Shown in pieces: positions 9,540 through 17,600 of a stretch of DNA of 40,251 nucleotides (its first letter is position 1; each line of letters opens with the position of its first letter). Location: NCBI GenBank assembly GCA_014380615.1, contig JACMJM010000041.1, forward strand, positions 1 through 40,251, written 5' to 3'. The notes below the pieces were generated by a model. That model searched no databases, was not told the origin of the DNA, and was given only the letters and a program-made list of their open reading frames with translations. Position numbers and translations under genes: made by a program. This DNA is from Sphingobacteriaceae bacterium. GTDB taxonomy: Bacteria; Bacteroidota; Bacteroidia; Sphingobacteriales; Sphingobacteriaceae.

Positions 9540-10879
9540 TGTTTAAGCCTTACGAACGCAAACTGCTTTTCAGGATTATTTTAATACCACTGAGTTTTGC
9601 TTTGTTTGCCTGGCTTTTTGTTGAGCAGTATTATGTGTATAGCCTGCTCATCTCCCTTTTTATCCTGTATCAGTTATACGAGATCTATCACTACCAGAAG
9701 AAAATCTACACCGAACTTGAACAATTTAAAGAAGCCATTCAGTACCGCGATTTTTCCCGCCACTTTGATGTAAAACGGGCCCCGGCAGAATTGCAGCCAT
9801 TACGCGAGGCATTTAATAATATCAGCGATTCGTTTAAAGAAGCATCCAGAGAAAAAGAAACCCAATATCAATACCTGCAGCAAATCCTTGCTATTGTTGA
9901 TACGGGAATCATTTCTTATGAGCTCTCCACCGGAGATATTGTATGGATGAATGAGGCTGTTAAGAACATGCTTAATCTTCCGCATATGAAGAATATTTCT
10001 GCTTTGGAAAAGCGAAATATAACCTTGATGCAGGAGATCGGGAGCATCCCGGTAGGAGAGAACAAATTAGTAGCGCTACAGCCTGCCAAAAGTCAATTCA
10101 AAATACTTCTTTCCGCAACGGCATTTCAGGTAAATCAACAGCAATTTAAATTAATCACCTTCCAGAATATCAGCGAAGCATTAGAAGAAACAGAAGCCGA
10201 TGCATGGTCGCGCTTGCTGAGGGTGATGACGCATGAAATCATGAATTCTATTGCGCCCATCTCTTCACTCGCAGATACTTTAAAAAAGCTTGTTGAGGAA
10301 TCGATACAGAACAACGAAGCTCAGCCAACTTATACCCAAGATTTACAGGTAGGAATTGATACCATTCGTAAGCGCAGTGAAGCACTGTTGAAATTTGCTG
10401 ATACCTATCGTAATCTGAATAAAATTACCACCCTAAATTTGCAAAAAATTTATGTGCGGGATCTGTTTGAAAGTCAGAGTAATTTAATGGCACCAACCCT
10501 GGCCCAGCGAAATATTGAGCTGGAAATAATTTTAAAAGATCCATCCGTTCATATTGAAGTCGATTCGAGTTTATTGGAGCAGGTTTTAATCAATTTACTG
10601 GTTAATGCAATTGATGCGGTTAAAGATCAAAACGGTCCCAAGATTATACTAACCGCCGAACTGGATCATCATAAAAAATGCATCATAAAAGTGAACGATA
10701 ACGGTCCGGGAATACCCGCTGAAGTGCTGGATAAAATTTTTATCCCGTTCTTTAGTACCAAAAAAACAGGTTCGGGCATTGGCCTGAACCTGTGTAAGCA
10801 GATTATGATGCTGCATAAAGGGAACATTCATGTTCACTCTGTGGAAGGTGTAGGGACGAGTTTTATATTGACGGTGTGA
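9539..10879 (+). CDS. membrane sensor histidine kinase (partner of NtrC-type regulator)
   Basis: 446 residues. Two adjacent N-terminal helices (about 12-28 and 31-50) leave almost no periplasmic loop, so it probably senses within the membrane or cytoplasm. A PAS-like segment follows (about 110-205), then an H-box with [13 protein letters not shown]-box [13 protein letters not shown]1 DNGPGIP and G2 [11 protein letters not shown]. It is the NtrB/HisKA-HATPase type. Its start codon overlaps the regulator stop by one base (TGATG), implying translational coupling and equal expression of the pair. Confidence 0.93.
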   Translation: MFKPYERKLLFRIILIPLSFALFAWLFVEQYYVYSLLISLFILYQLYEIYHYQKKIYTELEQFKEAIQYRDFSRHFDVKRAPAELQPLREAFNNISDSFKEASREKETQYQYLQQILAIVDTGIISYELSTGDIVWMNEAVKNMLNLPHMKNISALEKRNITLMQEIGSIPVGENKLVALQPAKSQFKILLSATAFQVNQQQFKLITFQNISEALEETEADAWSRLLRVMTHEIMNSIAPISSLADTLKKLVEESIQNNEAQPTYTQDLQVGIDTIRKRSEALLKFADTYRNLNKITTLNLQKIYVRDLFESQSNLMAPTLAQRNIELEIILKDPSVHIEVDSSLLEQVLINLLVNAIDAVKDQNGPKIILTAELDHHKKCIIKVNDNGPGIPAEVLDKIFIPFFSTKKTGSGIGLNLCKQIMMLHKGNIHVHSVEGVGTSFILTV

Positions 10880-10888
10880 TAAGATAAT

Positions 10889-11098
10889 GTAGCGTCATAT
10901 TGAGCTTGTCGAAATATTTAGCGGTTTCAGGACAAGACACAAATTGAAGAAGAATTAAGAAGTAAGAATCAGGAAATAAGACAAACGCAGGTGGCAGTTA
11001 AAGTGCCCAGCCTTAGTGCCTTAGCGTCTTTATGGCAAAAAAAATAGCCAGGCACTAAGATCAGTAGGCTACTCACTTTGTGTTTTCGCGCCTTTGTG
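10889..11098. repeat. gene-free stretch with degenerate repeat fragments
   Basis: Between the kinase stop and dtd. It contains a half copy of the TGAGCTTGTCGAA repeat (about 10893-10911), a GAAGTAAGAATCAGGA word also found in the 17225-17597 array (about 10960-10975), and a CCTTAGTGCCTTAGCGTC word repeated in variant form as GCGCCTTTGTGGC near 11088. No coding signal was seen. Confidence 0.5.
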
Positions 11099-11099
11099 G

Positions 11100-11558
11100 C
11101 TAATGATTTTCTCTATCTTTTGTATCCATAATAATAGTTACCGGCCCATCATTGAGTAACTCAATTTTCATGTCTGCCCCAAAAATGCCGGTTTGTGGTT
11201 TGGTGCCGGTAAGCTTTTCGAGTTCTACAATCATTTGCTCGTATAATGGGATGGCTTTGTCTGGCTTTGCGGCGCGAATAAAGCTTGGACGGTTTCCTTT
11301 TTTGGTTTGGGCGAATAAGGTGAATTGGGAAATGAGAAGGATCCGGCCGTTAATATCTGCTAGTGATTTATTCATTAAACCATTCTCATCGCTGAAGATG
11401 CGCAGATTTATAATTTTTTGTGCGAGCCAGCTGATGTCTTCGGTTGTATCTGCTTCTTCGATTCCTAATAGGATGAGCAGGCCGGATTGGATTATTCCGA
11501 TGATGTTGCCATCGACCGTGCAGGAGGCTTGGGATACGCGTTGGATTACTGCTCTCAT
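11100..11558 (-). CDS. dtd: D-aminoacyl-tRNA deacylase
   Basis: 152 residues, the normal DTD length. It hydrolyses D-aminoacyl-tRNA (and Gly-tRNA(Ala)), keeping D-amino acids out of translation; cytoplasmic homodimer. Diagnostic motifs are the N-terminal MRAVIQRV, the catalytic SQFTL (in GRILLISQFTLFA), and the cross-dimer NDGPVT near the C-terminus, the family's GlyCisPro-type selectivity motif. It lies downstream of rsgA on the same strand, 148 bp away across an inverted repeat. Confidence 0.96.
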   Translation of the reverse strand: MRAVIQRVSQASCTVDGNIIGIIQSGLLILLGIEEADTTEDISWLAQKIINLRIFSDENGLMNKSLADINGRILLISQFTLFAQTKKGNRPSFIRAAKPDKAIPLYEQMIVELEKLTGTKPQTGIFGADMKIELLNDGPVTIIMDTKDRENH

Positions 11559-11570
11559 TTTAGAAGCAAG

Positions 11571-11706
11571 ATAAAAGAATCAAGAGACGAAAGATATAAG
11601 AGTCAAGAAGCAAGAGCTGGATTTCATGTGAAATTCTTGTGTCAGGGGTTTTTTCTTTCTCTCTTTGGTGTCTTGGTTCTTGCATCTCAAATCTTGACTC
11701 TTTCTT
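11571..11706. repeat. imperfect inverted repeat between rsgA and dtd
   Basis: AAGAGTCAAGA (11598-11608) is perfectly inverted at 11692-11702 (TCTTGACTCTT), with further partial matches inside (AAGCAAGAG versus TTCTTGCATCTC). The words AGAATCAAGAGAC and AAGAAGCAAGAG resemble units of the tandem array in the thr operon. On the minus strand it could form a long hairpin between the two genes. Confidence 0.6.
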
Positions 11707-12627
11707 TTAAGCTCTGGTATCATTCCCATGAAAAATGCTTAAATAGCTCTCATACCTCGAAACTTCAATCTCACCATTTTCGACAGCCTCAATTACATTG
11801 CAGCCCGGCTCATTTACATGTCGGCAATTATTGAACCTGCACTCATTTAAACGCTCCCGCATTTCGGGAAAGAAATGGCCCAATACCTGCGGCTCTATAT
11901 CAAAAACTCCGAGTTCCCGTATTCCGGGAGTATCTATCAGGTATCCACCCTGCGGCAGATCGTGCATTTCTGCGAAGGTGGTGGTGTGCTGACCCTTATC
12001 GCTCCAGTCGGAAACTACGCCGGTTTTTATTCCCAAGTCGGGTACAAGTGCATTAATCAGGGTGGATTTTCCAACGCCCGAATGGCCGCTAAATAAAGTG
12101 ACTTTGTCTTTTAAAAGATCCTGAACTTGTTCTATGTTAGTGCCTTCTACGGCAGAAACTTTGTAACATGGATAGCCTATGTTCTGGTAGATGTTTTCAT
12201 ATTCCGCCAATACTTCCATACCCTCTTCGCTGAACAGATCGAGTTTATTAAAGACTAATGCTGCTGGGATATCGTAAGCTTCGGCTGTTACCAAAAAGCG
12301 ATCAATAAAACCTAAGGAAGTGCGGGGTGAGGCAAGTGTTACGATAAGAAATGCCTGATCGAGGTTAGCGGCAATGATTTGGGATTGTTTGGAGAGATTT
12401 ATCGATTTACGGATGATATAATTCTTGCGGGGTTCGAGCTTTACGATTACACCGGTGCCCTGGTCGGGTTCCATTTCAATGTCTACCCAGTCGCCTACGG
12501 CAATGGGGTTGGTGGTCCGGATGTCTTTGATGCGGAACTTACCTTTGATGCGGCAATCGATGCTTTCGCCCTGGCTATTTATAACCTGGTACCAGCTTCC
12601 TGTAGATTTAGTTACTAAACACCTCAT
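11707..12627 (-). CDS. rsgA: ribosome small-subunit biogenesis GTPase RsgA
   Basis: 306 residues. The GTPase motifs are circularly permuted as in the YjeQ/RsgA family: G4 (VFNKLD) comes first, then G1 (FSGHSGVGKST) and G3 (LIDTPGIRELG). The N-terminal OB fold spans about residues 1-70. The C-terminal zinc knuckle is visible as CRFNNCRHVNEPGC. It acts on 30S subunit maturation. Its start codon overlaps the toxin gene stop by 4 bases (ATGA), an unusual link of a housekeeping ribosome GTPase to a toxin-antitoxin pair. A separate promoter inside the toxin gene cannot be excluded. Confidence 0.96.
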   Translation of the reverse strand: MRCLVTKSTGSWYQVINSQGESIDCRIKGKFRIKDIRTTNPIAVGDWVDIEMEPDQGTGVIVKLEPRKNYIIRKSINLSKQSQIIAANLDQAFLIVTLASPRTSLGFIDRFLVTAEAYDIPAALVFNKLDLFSEEGMEVLAEYENIYQNIGYPCYKVSAVEGTNIEQVQDLLKDKVTLFSGHSGVGKSTLINALVPDLGIKTGVVSDWSDKGQHTTTFAEMHDLPQGGYLIDTPGIRELGVFDIEPQVLGHFFPEMRERLNECRFNNCRHVNEPGCNVIEAVENGEIEVSRYESYLSIFHGNDTRA

Positions 12628-12989
12628 GACAAATTTAAAATAACCCTTAAACTATTTCGTAAGTTTTCAGAATCCTTCTTTGATATTTTCCCCACTCGTT
12701 CTTTAAGTCGTGAAATGTCGATTGCTCTTATTTGGTCGGCAAGGATATATGATGTTTTTTGAAGACCATTCTCTGAATCTGCCTCAATGGGTAATCGCAG
12801 GATTTCAACGCCTTCCCGCTCTTGTGAGGAAATAGGACAAATAATAAATGATGAATGGCCGTTCAAATTAAGCAGGTTAGTTTGAATGATTAAAACCGGA
12901 CGAATTTTACCTGTTTCTGTTCCTTTTCCCGGGTTTAGGTCTGCTACCCAGATATCGTACTGTTTTATCTCGATGTTACTTTTCATCAA
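12624..12989 (-). CDS. PemK/MazF-family endoribonuclease toxin
   Basis: 121 residues of the PemK/MazF fold: YDIWVADLNPGKGTETGKIRPVLI at the N-terminus (the conserved GxExxKxRPVLI loop), then SSFIICPISSQ and a basic C-terminal half with IRAIDISRLKERVGKIS. Family members cleave mRNA or rRNA at short sequence motifs and are held inactive by the antitoxin encoded just upstream. The reading frame begins 14 bases before the antitoxin stop; a second Met directly follows the first. It overlaps rsgA by 4 bases. Confidence 0.92.
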   Translation of the reverse strand: MMKSNIEIKQYDIWVADLNPGKGTETGKIRPVLIIQTNLLNLNGHSSFIICPISSQEREGVEILRLPIEADSENGLQKTSYILADQIRAIDISRLKERVGKISKKDSENLRNSLRVILNLS

Positions 12990-13236
12990 GATATTTTTCT
13001 AAGTCTATTAATGAAGCATCATTAAATTCGTCGAGCAATTCTCTGTCGGAATTATTTTCGTTAATTAAAGTGATTTCTTTTTTAAGCTGAGCCTCTAAAC
13101 TCTTTCTTTTAAGGTATGAGTTATAGGCTTTTAATGCGGTTTTTAAATAATTACTACGACTAGTTTTCAATCCTCTTACTTGCTCTTCTGTTTCTTCGAA
13201 GAGTTTGTCATCAAGTTTCAACAAAATACTTTTCAT
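12976..13236 (-). CDS. ribbon-helix-helix antitoxin of the PemK/MazF pair
   Basis: 86-residue small charged protein. The N-terminal strand and helices (MKSILLKLDDKLFEETEEQV, then RSNYLKTALKAYNSYLKR) fit a ribbon-helix-helix DNA-binding fold. The acidic tail (about 60-86) suits toxin neutralisation. It is the first gene of the toxin-antitoxin-rsgA run and is preceded by a palindrome that covers its promoter, consistent with autorepression. Confidence 0.85.
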   Translation of the reverse strand: MKSILLKLDDKLFEETEEQVRGLKTSRSNYLKTALKAYNSYLKRKSLEAQLKKEITLINENNSDRELLDEFNDASLIDLEKYLDEK

Positions 13237-13249
13237 TCCAATGTTTTTT

Positions 13250-13270
13250 GTATATCAAAAATAGATATAC
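13250..13270 (-). promoter_or_regulatory. antitoxin promoter and operator palindrome
   Basis: GTATATC (13250-13256) and GATATAC (13264-13270) form a perfect 7-bp inverted repeat with a 7-bp spacer. On the minus strand the element TATTTTTG (13263-13256) matches the Bacteroidota -7 consensus TAnnTTTG and sits inside the dyad, 19 bp before the antitoxin ATG. No clear TTTG -33 box was found. An RHH antitoxin bound here would block transcription. Confidence 0.6.
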
Positions 13271-13394
13271 TTTATGGATATATAAAATGTGCTTCAAATT
13301 AAATTATCCCTAATGAGCGCACTATTTTATTTTAATCCCCTCCTATGAAAACGCCACCTGACATCCTAAACCTGATGGGAGAGTAAAGCCCGCA

Positions 13395-13410
13395 TCCGCC
13401 AGCTGGCGGA
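13395..13410. repeat. 16-bp palindrome TCCGCCAGCTGGCGGA
   Basis: Perfect self-complementary 16-mer in the noncoding space between the antitoxin promoter and the thr promoter. An identical copy interrupts a tRNA-fMet copy at 34719-34734. The rest of the 13271-13485 stretch shows no gene. Confidence 0.85.
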
Positions 13411-13485
13411 GAGGACTTGAAACGGACAGCAGGGCAGCACTTGCCCACAAAGACGCAAGCTGCTTTTCAAAAAAATCGAATTTGG

Positions 13486-13518
13486 TTTGTTAATCTAAAT
13501 TTTTACTGCTTACTTTAC
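13486..13518 (+). promoter_or_regulatory. candidate thr operon promoter
   Basis: TTTG at 13486-13489 is followed after 21 bp by TACTTTAC (13511-13518), a partial match to TAnnTTTG with the CGCCC that often follows. It would start RNA near 13525, just before the leader peptide ATG at 13537. The -7 box is imperfect. Confidence 0.4.
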
Positions 13519-13536
13519 GCCCGATTTAAAATATTA

Positions 13537-13617
13537 ATGAAAAAGCATAATTATACCATCACTACGATTACCACCACCACGCTAAGTATAGCTGGAGGAA
13601 GTTCGGATATGGTGTAA
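13537..13617 (+). CDS. thrL: threonine operon leader peptide
   Basis: 26-codon frame starting MKKHNYTIT. Codons 7-15 encode Thr-Ile-Thr-Thr-Ile followed by four Thr, and codon 18 is another Ile. In total there are 7 Thr and 3 Ile, the two end products of the pathway. The design is the same as E. coli ThrL, although the sequence differs. It is followed 24 bp after its stop by a strong terminator, and then by thrA. A longer upstream frame to 13417 exists, but only the short ATG frame makes sense as a leader. Ribosome stalling at the Thr/Ile run would control the downstream hairpins. Confidence 0.88.
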   Translation: MKKHNYTITTITTTTLSIAGGSSDMV

Positions 13618-13675
13618 CTTAAATAGATAAGGAAACCAAAAAACGCCTTCCTCCGCTAAGGGGAAGGCGTTTTTT
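13590..13675 (+). terminator. thr attenuator: terminator and competing antiterminator
   Basis: Terminator: AACGCCTTCC (13642-13651) pairs with GGAAGGCGTT (13662-13671), followed by a run of T to 13675. Antiterminator: GGAGGAAG (13594-13601), inside the leader peptide frame, pairs perfectly with CTTCCTCC (13647-13654). The stem extends by AGC (13590-13592) with GCT (13655-13657) around one bulged T. The two structures share 13647-13651, so they exclude each other. A ribosome stalled on the Thr/Ile codons leaves 13594-13601 free and allows read-through into thrA. One that reaches the stop at 13615-13617 covers part of it and favours termination. Confidence 0.88.
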
Positions 13676-13693
13676 GTTAAAAATTTACTTTAA

Positions 13694-16159
13694 ATGAAGG
13701 TTTTAAAATTCGGTGGTACTTCAGTTGGTTCGGTTGAAAGTATCCGTACACTGATTGAAATTCTAAAGCGCGAAAAGTCTGAGCGTCAGAGTCCGGTTGT
13801 GGTATTATCTGCCATGAGCGGGGTAACGAATCTGCTTATTTCGATGGCTGATAAGGCAGCGAAGGGCGAAGAGTTCTCGGCTTATTTGACGGAATTGGAG
13901 AACCGCCATTTTGATGTGGTGAAAGCTTTGCTGGATGTGCCGCGTCAGAACCCGGTTTTTACGAAGCTGAAATTGTTCTTTAACCAGTTGGAAGACCTTT
14001 TGCAAGGAATTTCGAGCCTGCAGGAATTAACTCCTAAAACCCGCGACTTGGTTTTAAGCTACGGCGAACGTTGCTCGACCTTTATGGTGAGCAAAATTGC
14101 TGAGCAGCACTTAGGTGAGGCGATTTATGCTGATGCTTCTGAGTTAATTAAAACTGATAGTTCTTATGGCAATGCGAGGATTCAGACTGAAATTTCTGAA
14201 CTGTTAATTCGTAATTTTTACGATGCAAATACCGGCAAATTGATATTTGTAACCGGCTTTATCGCAAGCAATGATGAGGGTAAAATTACAACTTTGGGCC
14301 GTGGCGGAAGCGATTATACTGCTGCGATTATAGGATCTGCCTTAAATGCAGAAGAAATTGAGATTTGGACTGATGTAAACGGTATGATGACCGCCGATCC
14401 GCGGATGGTGAAAAAGGCCTTTCCGTTGAAGGAACTCTCGTATACTGAGGCAATGGAGCTTTCATACTTTGGTGCGAAAGTGATCTATCCGCCAACCATG
14501 ATTCCGGCGTTTTTGAAAAAGATTCCGATTGTAATCCGGAATACTTTCGAGCCTGATTTTAAAGGAACGTATATCCGTCATGATTGCCGGGAAGCGGATC
14601 ATCCGATTAAAGGGATCTCTTCTATAAATGATATCAGTGTGCTAAATCTGCAGGGTAGCGGAATGGTTGGAAAAGCTGGCTTTAGCGGTCGCTTATTTTC
14701 ATTGCTATCGCGAGAGCAGATTAATATTATCCTGATCACTCAATCATCTTCCGAGCATAGTATCACATTCGCTGTTCATCCGGGGGATGCGCAGAGAGCC
14801 AAAAAGTTAATTGAGCAAGAGTTTGAACTGGAGCTTGAGGCGAAAAAGGTGGAACTTCCCGAAATTGAAGAGGATTTAGCCGCACTTGCAATAGTGGGTG
14901 AGAATATGAAGCAAACTCCCGGTATCTCGGGAACTCTTTTTCATGCTTTGGGAAGAAACGGTGTGAATGTGAGAGCAATCGCACAGGGATCGTCTGAATA
15001 TAATATTTCGGTAATTATTTCACGCCATGATTTGGAAAAGGCTTTAAACGCTGTTCATGACGCTTTTTATACAGATTTAAAAAAGAACCTGAATATTTTC
15101 TGTTTGGGAACAGGTAATATCGGCTCTACATTGTTTCGTCAAATTCAAGAGCATTGTGAGTTTTTGCAAGTTCAAAACGGTGTTACCATTAACGTAGTTG
15201 GTATTACAAATAGCCGTCAGATGGTATTTAACGCTGATGGAATTCCGTTGAGTAGTTGGAAAGAAACCCTGGAAAAAGATGGTGAACCGGCAGATTTGGG
15301 TCTTTTTGTTGCCCGGATGAAGGAGATGAATTTGCCGAATGCGGTCTTCGTAGATAATACAGCAAGCCTTAAACCTATAGCGGTTTACGAAGATGTTTTC
15401 AAAGCGAATATCTCGGTAGTTACCTGTAATAAGATTGGTAATTCTTCTTCATACAGTCAGTACAAAAATTTCAAAGAACTGTCTCAGCTTCATGGTGTCG
15501 ATTTTTATTATGAAACCAATGTAGGAGCGGGTTTGCCGATTGTACGTACGTTAAAAGATTTGATGATTAGCGGCGATAGAGTGATCCGAATTGAAGCAAT
15601 TCTTTCGGGAACTATCTCATTTATCTTCAATAATTTTAAAGGAGATCTTACTTTTCATGATGTAGTGAAACAAGCTCAGGAAAAAGGATATACCGAACCG
15701 GATCCTCGCGATGATTTGAGCGGTACAGACTTTATGCGTAAGATGTTGATCCTGGCCCGTGATGCAGGAAATCAGCTGGAGCCTGATGAGGTAAAAATAG
15801 AGAGTATGTTACCGGAGTCTTGTTTGAAAGCCGCCAGTGTAGATGATTTCTATACTGAACTAAAAAGCAACAACGCATTTTTCGAGAAGCTTAAGGCAGA
15901 AGCTGAAAGCAGCGGAAAAGTGCTGAGATATATTGGAATGCTGGAAGATGGGAAGGTTTCCATTTCATTGCAAATGGTTGATGAGACTCATCCGTTTTAT
16001 ATGCTTTCGGGAAGTGATAATATTATTTCATTTACAACCGAGAGATATAAGGAGCGTCCATTGGTAGTGAAGGGCCCGGGTGCGGGTGCGGAAGTTACGG
16101 CAGCCGGAGTGTTTGCTGATATTGTGAATGTGGGGGCGCAGTATCCGAATTATTTTTAA
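13694..16159 (+). CDS. thrA: bifunctional aspartokinase I / homoserine dehydrogenase I
   Basis: 821 residues, matching E. coli ThrA (820). It catalyses the first and third steps from aspartate to threonine. The aspartokinase domain opens with KFGGTSVGS (4-12) and has GRGGSDYTA and the TDPR-like TADPR motif. Two ACT regulatory domains lie at about 315-455. The homoserine dehydrogenase part starts with the nucleotide-binding GTGNIG (about 471-476) and carries TNVGAGLPIVRTL and GTDFMRKMLILAR. It begins 19 bp after the attenuator T-run and is the first structural gene of thrABC, so its expression should fall when charged tRNA-Thr/Ile is plentiful. Confidence 0.97.
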   Translation: MKVLKFGGTSVGSVESIRTLIEILKREKSERQSPVVVLSAMSGVTNLLISMADKAAKGEEFSAYLTELENRHFDVVKALLDVPRQNPVFTKLKLFFNQLEDLLQGISSLQELTPKTRDLVLSYGERCSTFMVSKIAEQHLGEAIYADASELIKTDSSYGNARIQTEISELLIRNFYDANTGKLIFVTGFIASNDEGKITTLGRGGSDYTAAIIGSALNAEEIEIWTDVNGMMTADPRMVKKAFPLKELSYTEAMELSYFGAKVIYPPTMIPAFLKKIPIVIRNTFEPDFKGTYIRHDCREADHPIKGISSINDISVLNLQGSGMVGKAGFSGRLFSLLSREQINIILITQSSSEHSITFAVHPGDAQRAKKLIEQEFELELEAKKVELPEIEEDLAALAIVGENMKQTPGISGTLFHALGRNGVNVRAIAQGSSEYNISVIISRHDLEKALNAVHDAFYTDLKKNLNIFCLGTGNIGSTLFRQIQEHCEFLQVQNGVTINVVGITNSRQMVFNADGIPLSSWKETLEKDGEPADLGLFVARMKEMNLPNAVFVDNTASLKPIAVYEDVFKANISVVTCNKIGNSSSYSQYKNFKELSQLHGVDFYYETNVGAGLPIVRTLKDLMISGDRVIRIEAILSGTISFIFNNFKGDLTFHDVVKQAQEKGYTEPDPRDDLSGTDFMRKMLILARDAGNQLEPDEVKIESMLPESCLKAASVDDFYTELKSNNAFFEKLKAEAESSGKVLRYIGMLEDGKVSISLQMVDETHPFYMLSGSDNIISFTTERYKERPLVVKGPGAGAEVTAAGVFADIVNVGAQYPNYF

Positions 16160-16192
16160 CCTCACCCCAGCCCTCTCCTGAAGGAGAGGGAG
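16160..16192. repeat. CCCTCTCC hairpin repeat after thrA
   Basis: Directly after the thrA stop: CCTCACCCCAGCCCTCTCC followed by TGAA and GGAGAGGG, a hairpin with an 8-bp stem. A near-identical copy lies inside metH at 24678-24711. It lacks a T-run, so it is more likely an intergenic repeat or mRNA stability hairpin than a terminator between thrA and thrB. Confidence 0.75.
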
Positions 16193-16286
16193 ACAAAGCG
16201 CTTTAGGCATGATGCTTAGCTGGGCGAGAAGATTATTTAGGTGAATTTATCGGGCGTTCGGACTTCCGGACTTTCCGACTTTATAT

Positions 16287-17222
16287 ATGAAAGATTCTAT
16301 AAAAGTTTTTGCTCCAGCCACTATTGCGAATGTAGTTTGTGGTTACGATATCCTCGGTTTGGCAGTTGATGCTCCGGGTGATGAAGTAATTATGCGTAAG
16401 CGTTCTGAGCCGGGTGTGATTATTACAAAGATTACGGGTGATGATGGCAGATTGCCGCTAGATGCTTCTAAAAATACGGTGAGTGCCAGCGTGCAGCATT
16501 ATTTACAGCATATAGGACGTACAGATGTTGGTGTTGAAATTGAGCTTCATAAGCAAATGCCTATCGGAAGCGGATTGGGTTCCAGTTCGGCTAGTACGGT
16601 TGCTGGTCTTTTTGCAATTAATGCGATGCTGGATAATCCTTTGACCAAAATGGAACTTGTTCCGTTTGCGATGAAAGGTGAGGAACTGGCCTGCGGCACC
16701 GGGCATGCGGATAATGTTGCTCCCGCGATTTTGGGTGGCTTTGTGTTGATCAGAAGTTATGAGCCTTTAGATATAATAAAACTCTCCTATCCTGAGAACT
16801 TGCATTGTGCGATTGTTTTCCCTGAAGTGGATGTTCCTACACGTGATGCAAGGAGAATGATAAGGGAAAAGGTGTTGTTAAAAGATGCTGTGGTGCAATG
16901 GGGTAATATAGCAGGATTAGTTTCAGGGCTTTTTATGAAAGACTTGGATCTGATTGGCAGAAGTATGAAGGATGTAATAATAGAACCTGTAAGGTCGATT
17001 TTAATTCCTGATTTTTATAAGATGCGGGAGATTGCATTAGCAAATGGCGCAATCAGTTTTGGGATATCGGGGTCTGGCCCTTCTGTGTTTGCTTTTACTG
17101 ATAATGCGGATACTTCATTGAAGATTACTCAAGCCATTCAGCAGCATTTAACGAAACTTAATATTGGTAGTCAGGCTTATACATCGGCGGTGAATGCGGA
17201 TGGGCCGAAGATACTGGGTTAG
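16287..17222 (+). CDS. thrB: homoserine kinase
   Basis: 311 residues, the standard length for GHMP-type homoserine kinase. It phosphorylates L-homoserine with ATP to O-phosphohomoserine, the substrate of ThrC. The ATP-binding GHMP motif is PIGSGLGSSSAS (about 92-103). The N-terminal FAPATIANVVCGYDILGLA and C-terminal SGSGPSVFAF stretches are typical. It lies 127 bp after thrA, beyond a hairpin repeat, and is separated from thrC by a 378-bp tandem repeat, wider gaps than in most thr operons. Confidence 0.96.
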   Translation: MKDSIKVFAPATIANVVCGYDILGLAVDAPGDEVIMRKRSEPGVIITKITGDDGRLPLDASKNTVSASVQHYLQHIGRTDVGVEIELHKQMPIGSGLGSSSASTVAGLFAINAMLDNPLTKMELVPFAMKGEELACGTGHADNVAPAILGGFVLIRSYEPLDIIKLSYPENLHCAIVFPEVDVPTRDARRMIREKVLLKDAVVQWGNIAGLVSGLFMKDLDLIGRSMKDVIIEPVRSILIPDFYKMREIALANGAISFGISGSGPSVFAFTDNADTSLKITQAIQQHLTKLNIGSQAYTSAVNADGPKILG

Positions 17223-17224
17223 GA

Positions 17225-17597
17225 GAAGCAAGAGGTAAGAATCAAGAGACAAGACAGGGCATAGAACTTCGAGCCTTTGTGGCAACAGAATAAGAAACAA
17301 GAAGTAAGAATCAGAAGACAAGGAAGGAAAGAAACTTTGAGCCTTTGTGTCTTCGTGGCAACAGAATAACAAACAAGAAGTAAGAATCAAGAGACAAGAA
17401 AGGGCAGCTTTGAGCCTTTGTGTCTTCGTGGCAACAGAATAACAAACAAGAGATAAGAATCAGGAGACAAGAAAGGAAAGAAACTTTGAGCCTTTGTGTC
17501 TTCGTGGCAACAGAATAACAAACAAGAGATAAGAATCAGGAGACAAGAAAGGAAAGAAACTTTGAGCCTTTGTGTCTTCGTGGCAACAAAAAAATAA
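17225..17597. repeat. tandem array of five ~76-bp units between thrB and thrC
   Basis: Anchor word GCCTTTGTG occurs at 17273, 17341, 17413, 17490 and 17566, giving periods of 68, 72, 77 and 76 bp. The last two units are almost identical and contain AGAATCAGGAGACAAGAAAG, GAAACTTTGAGCC and TGTCTTCGTGGCAACAGAAT. The first unit lacks TGTCTTCG, so the array seems to grow toward thrC. Minus-strand open frames here are repeat translations. thrC begins right after the last unit. Confidence 0.9.
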
Positions 17598-17600
17598 AAA

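Noticed and set aside
17225..17597. Possible CRISPR array
   Set aside because: Units are near-continuous 76-bp tandem copies without distinct spacers, and there are no cas genes.
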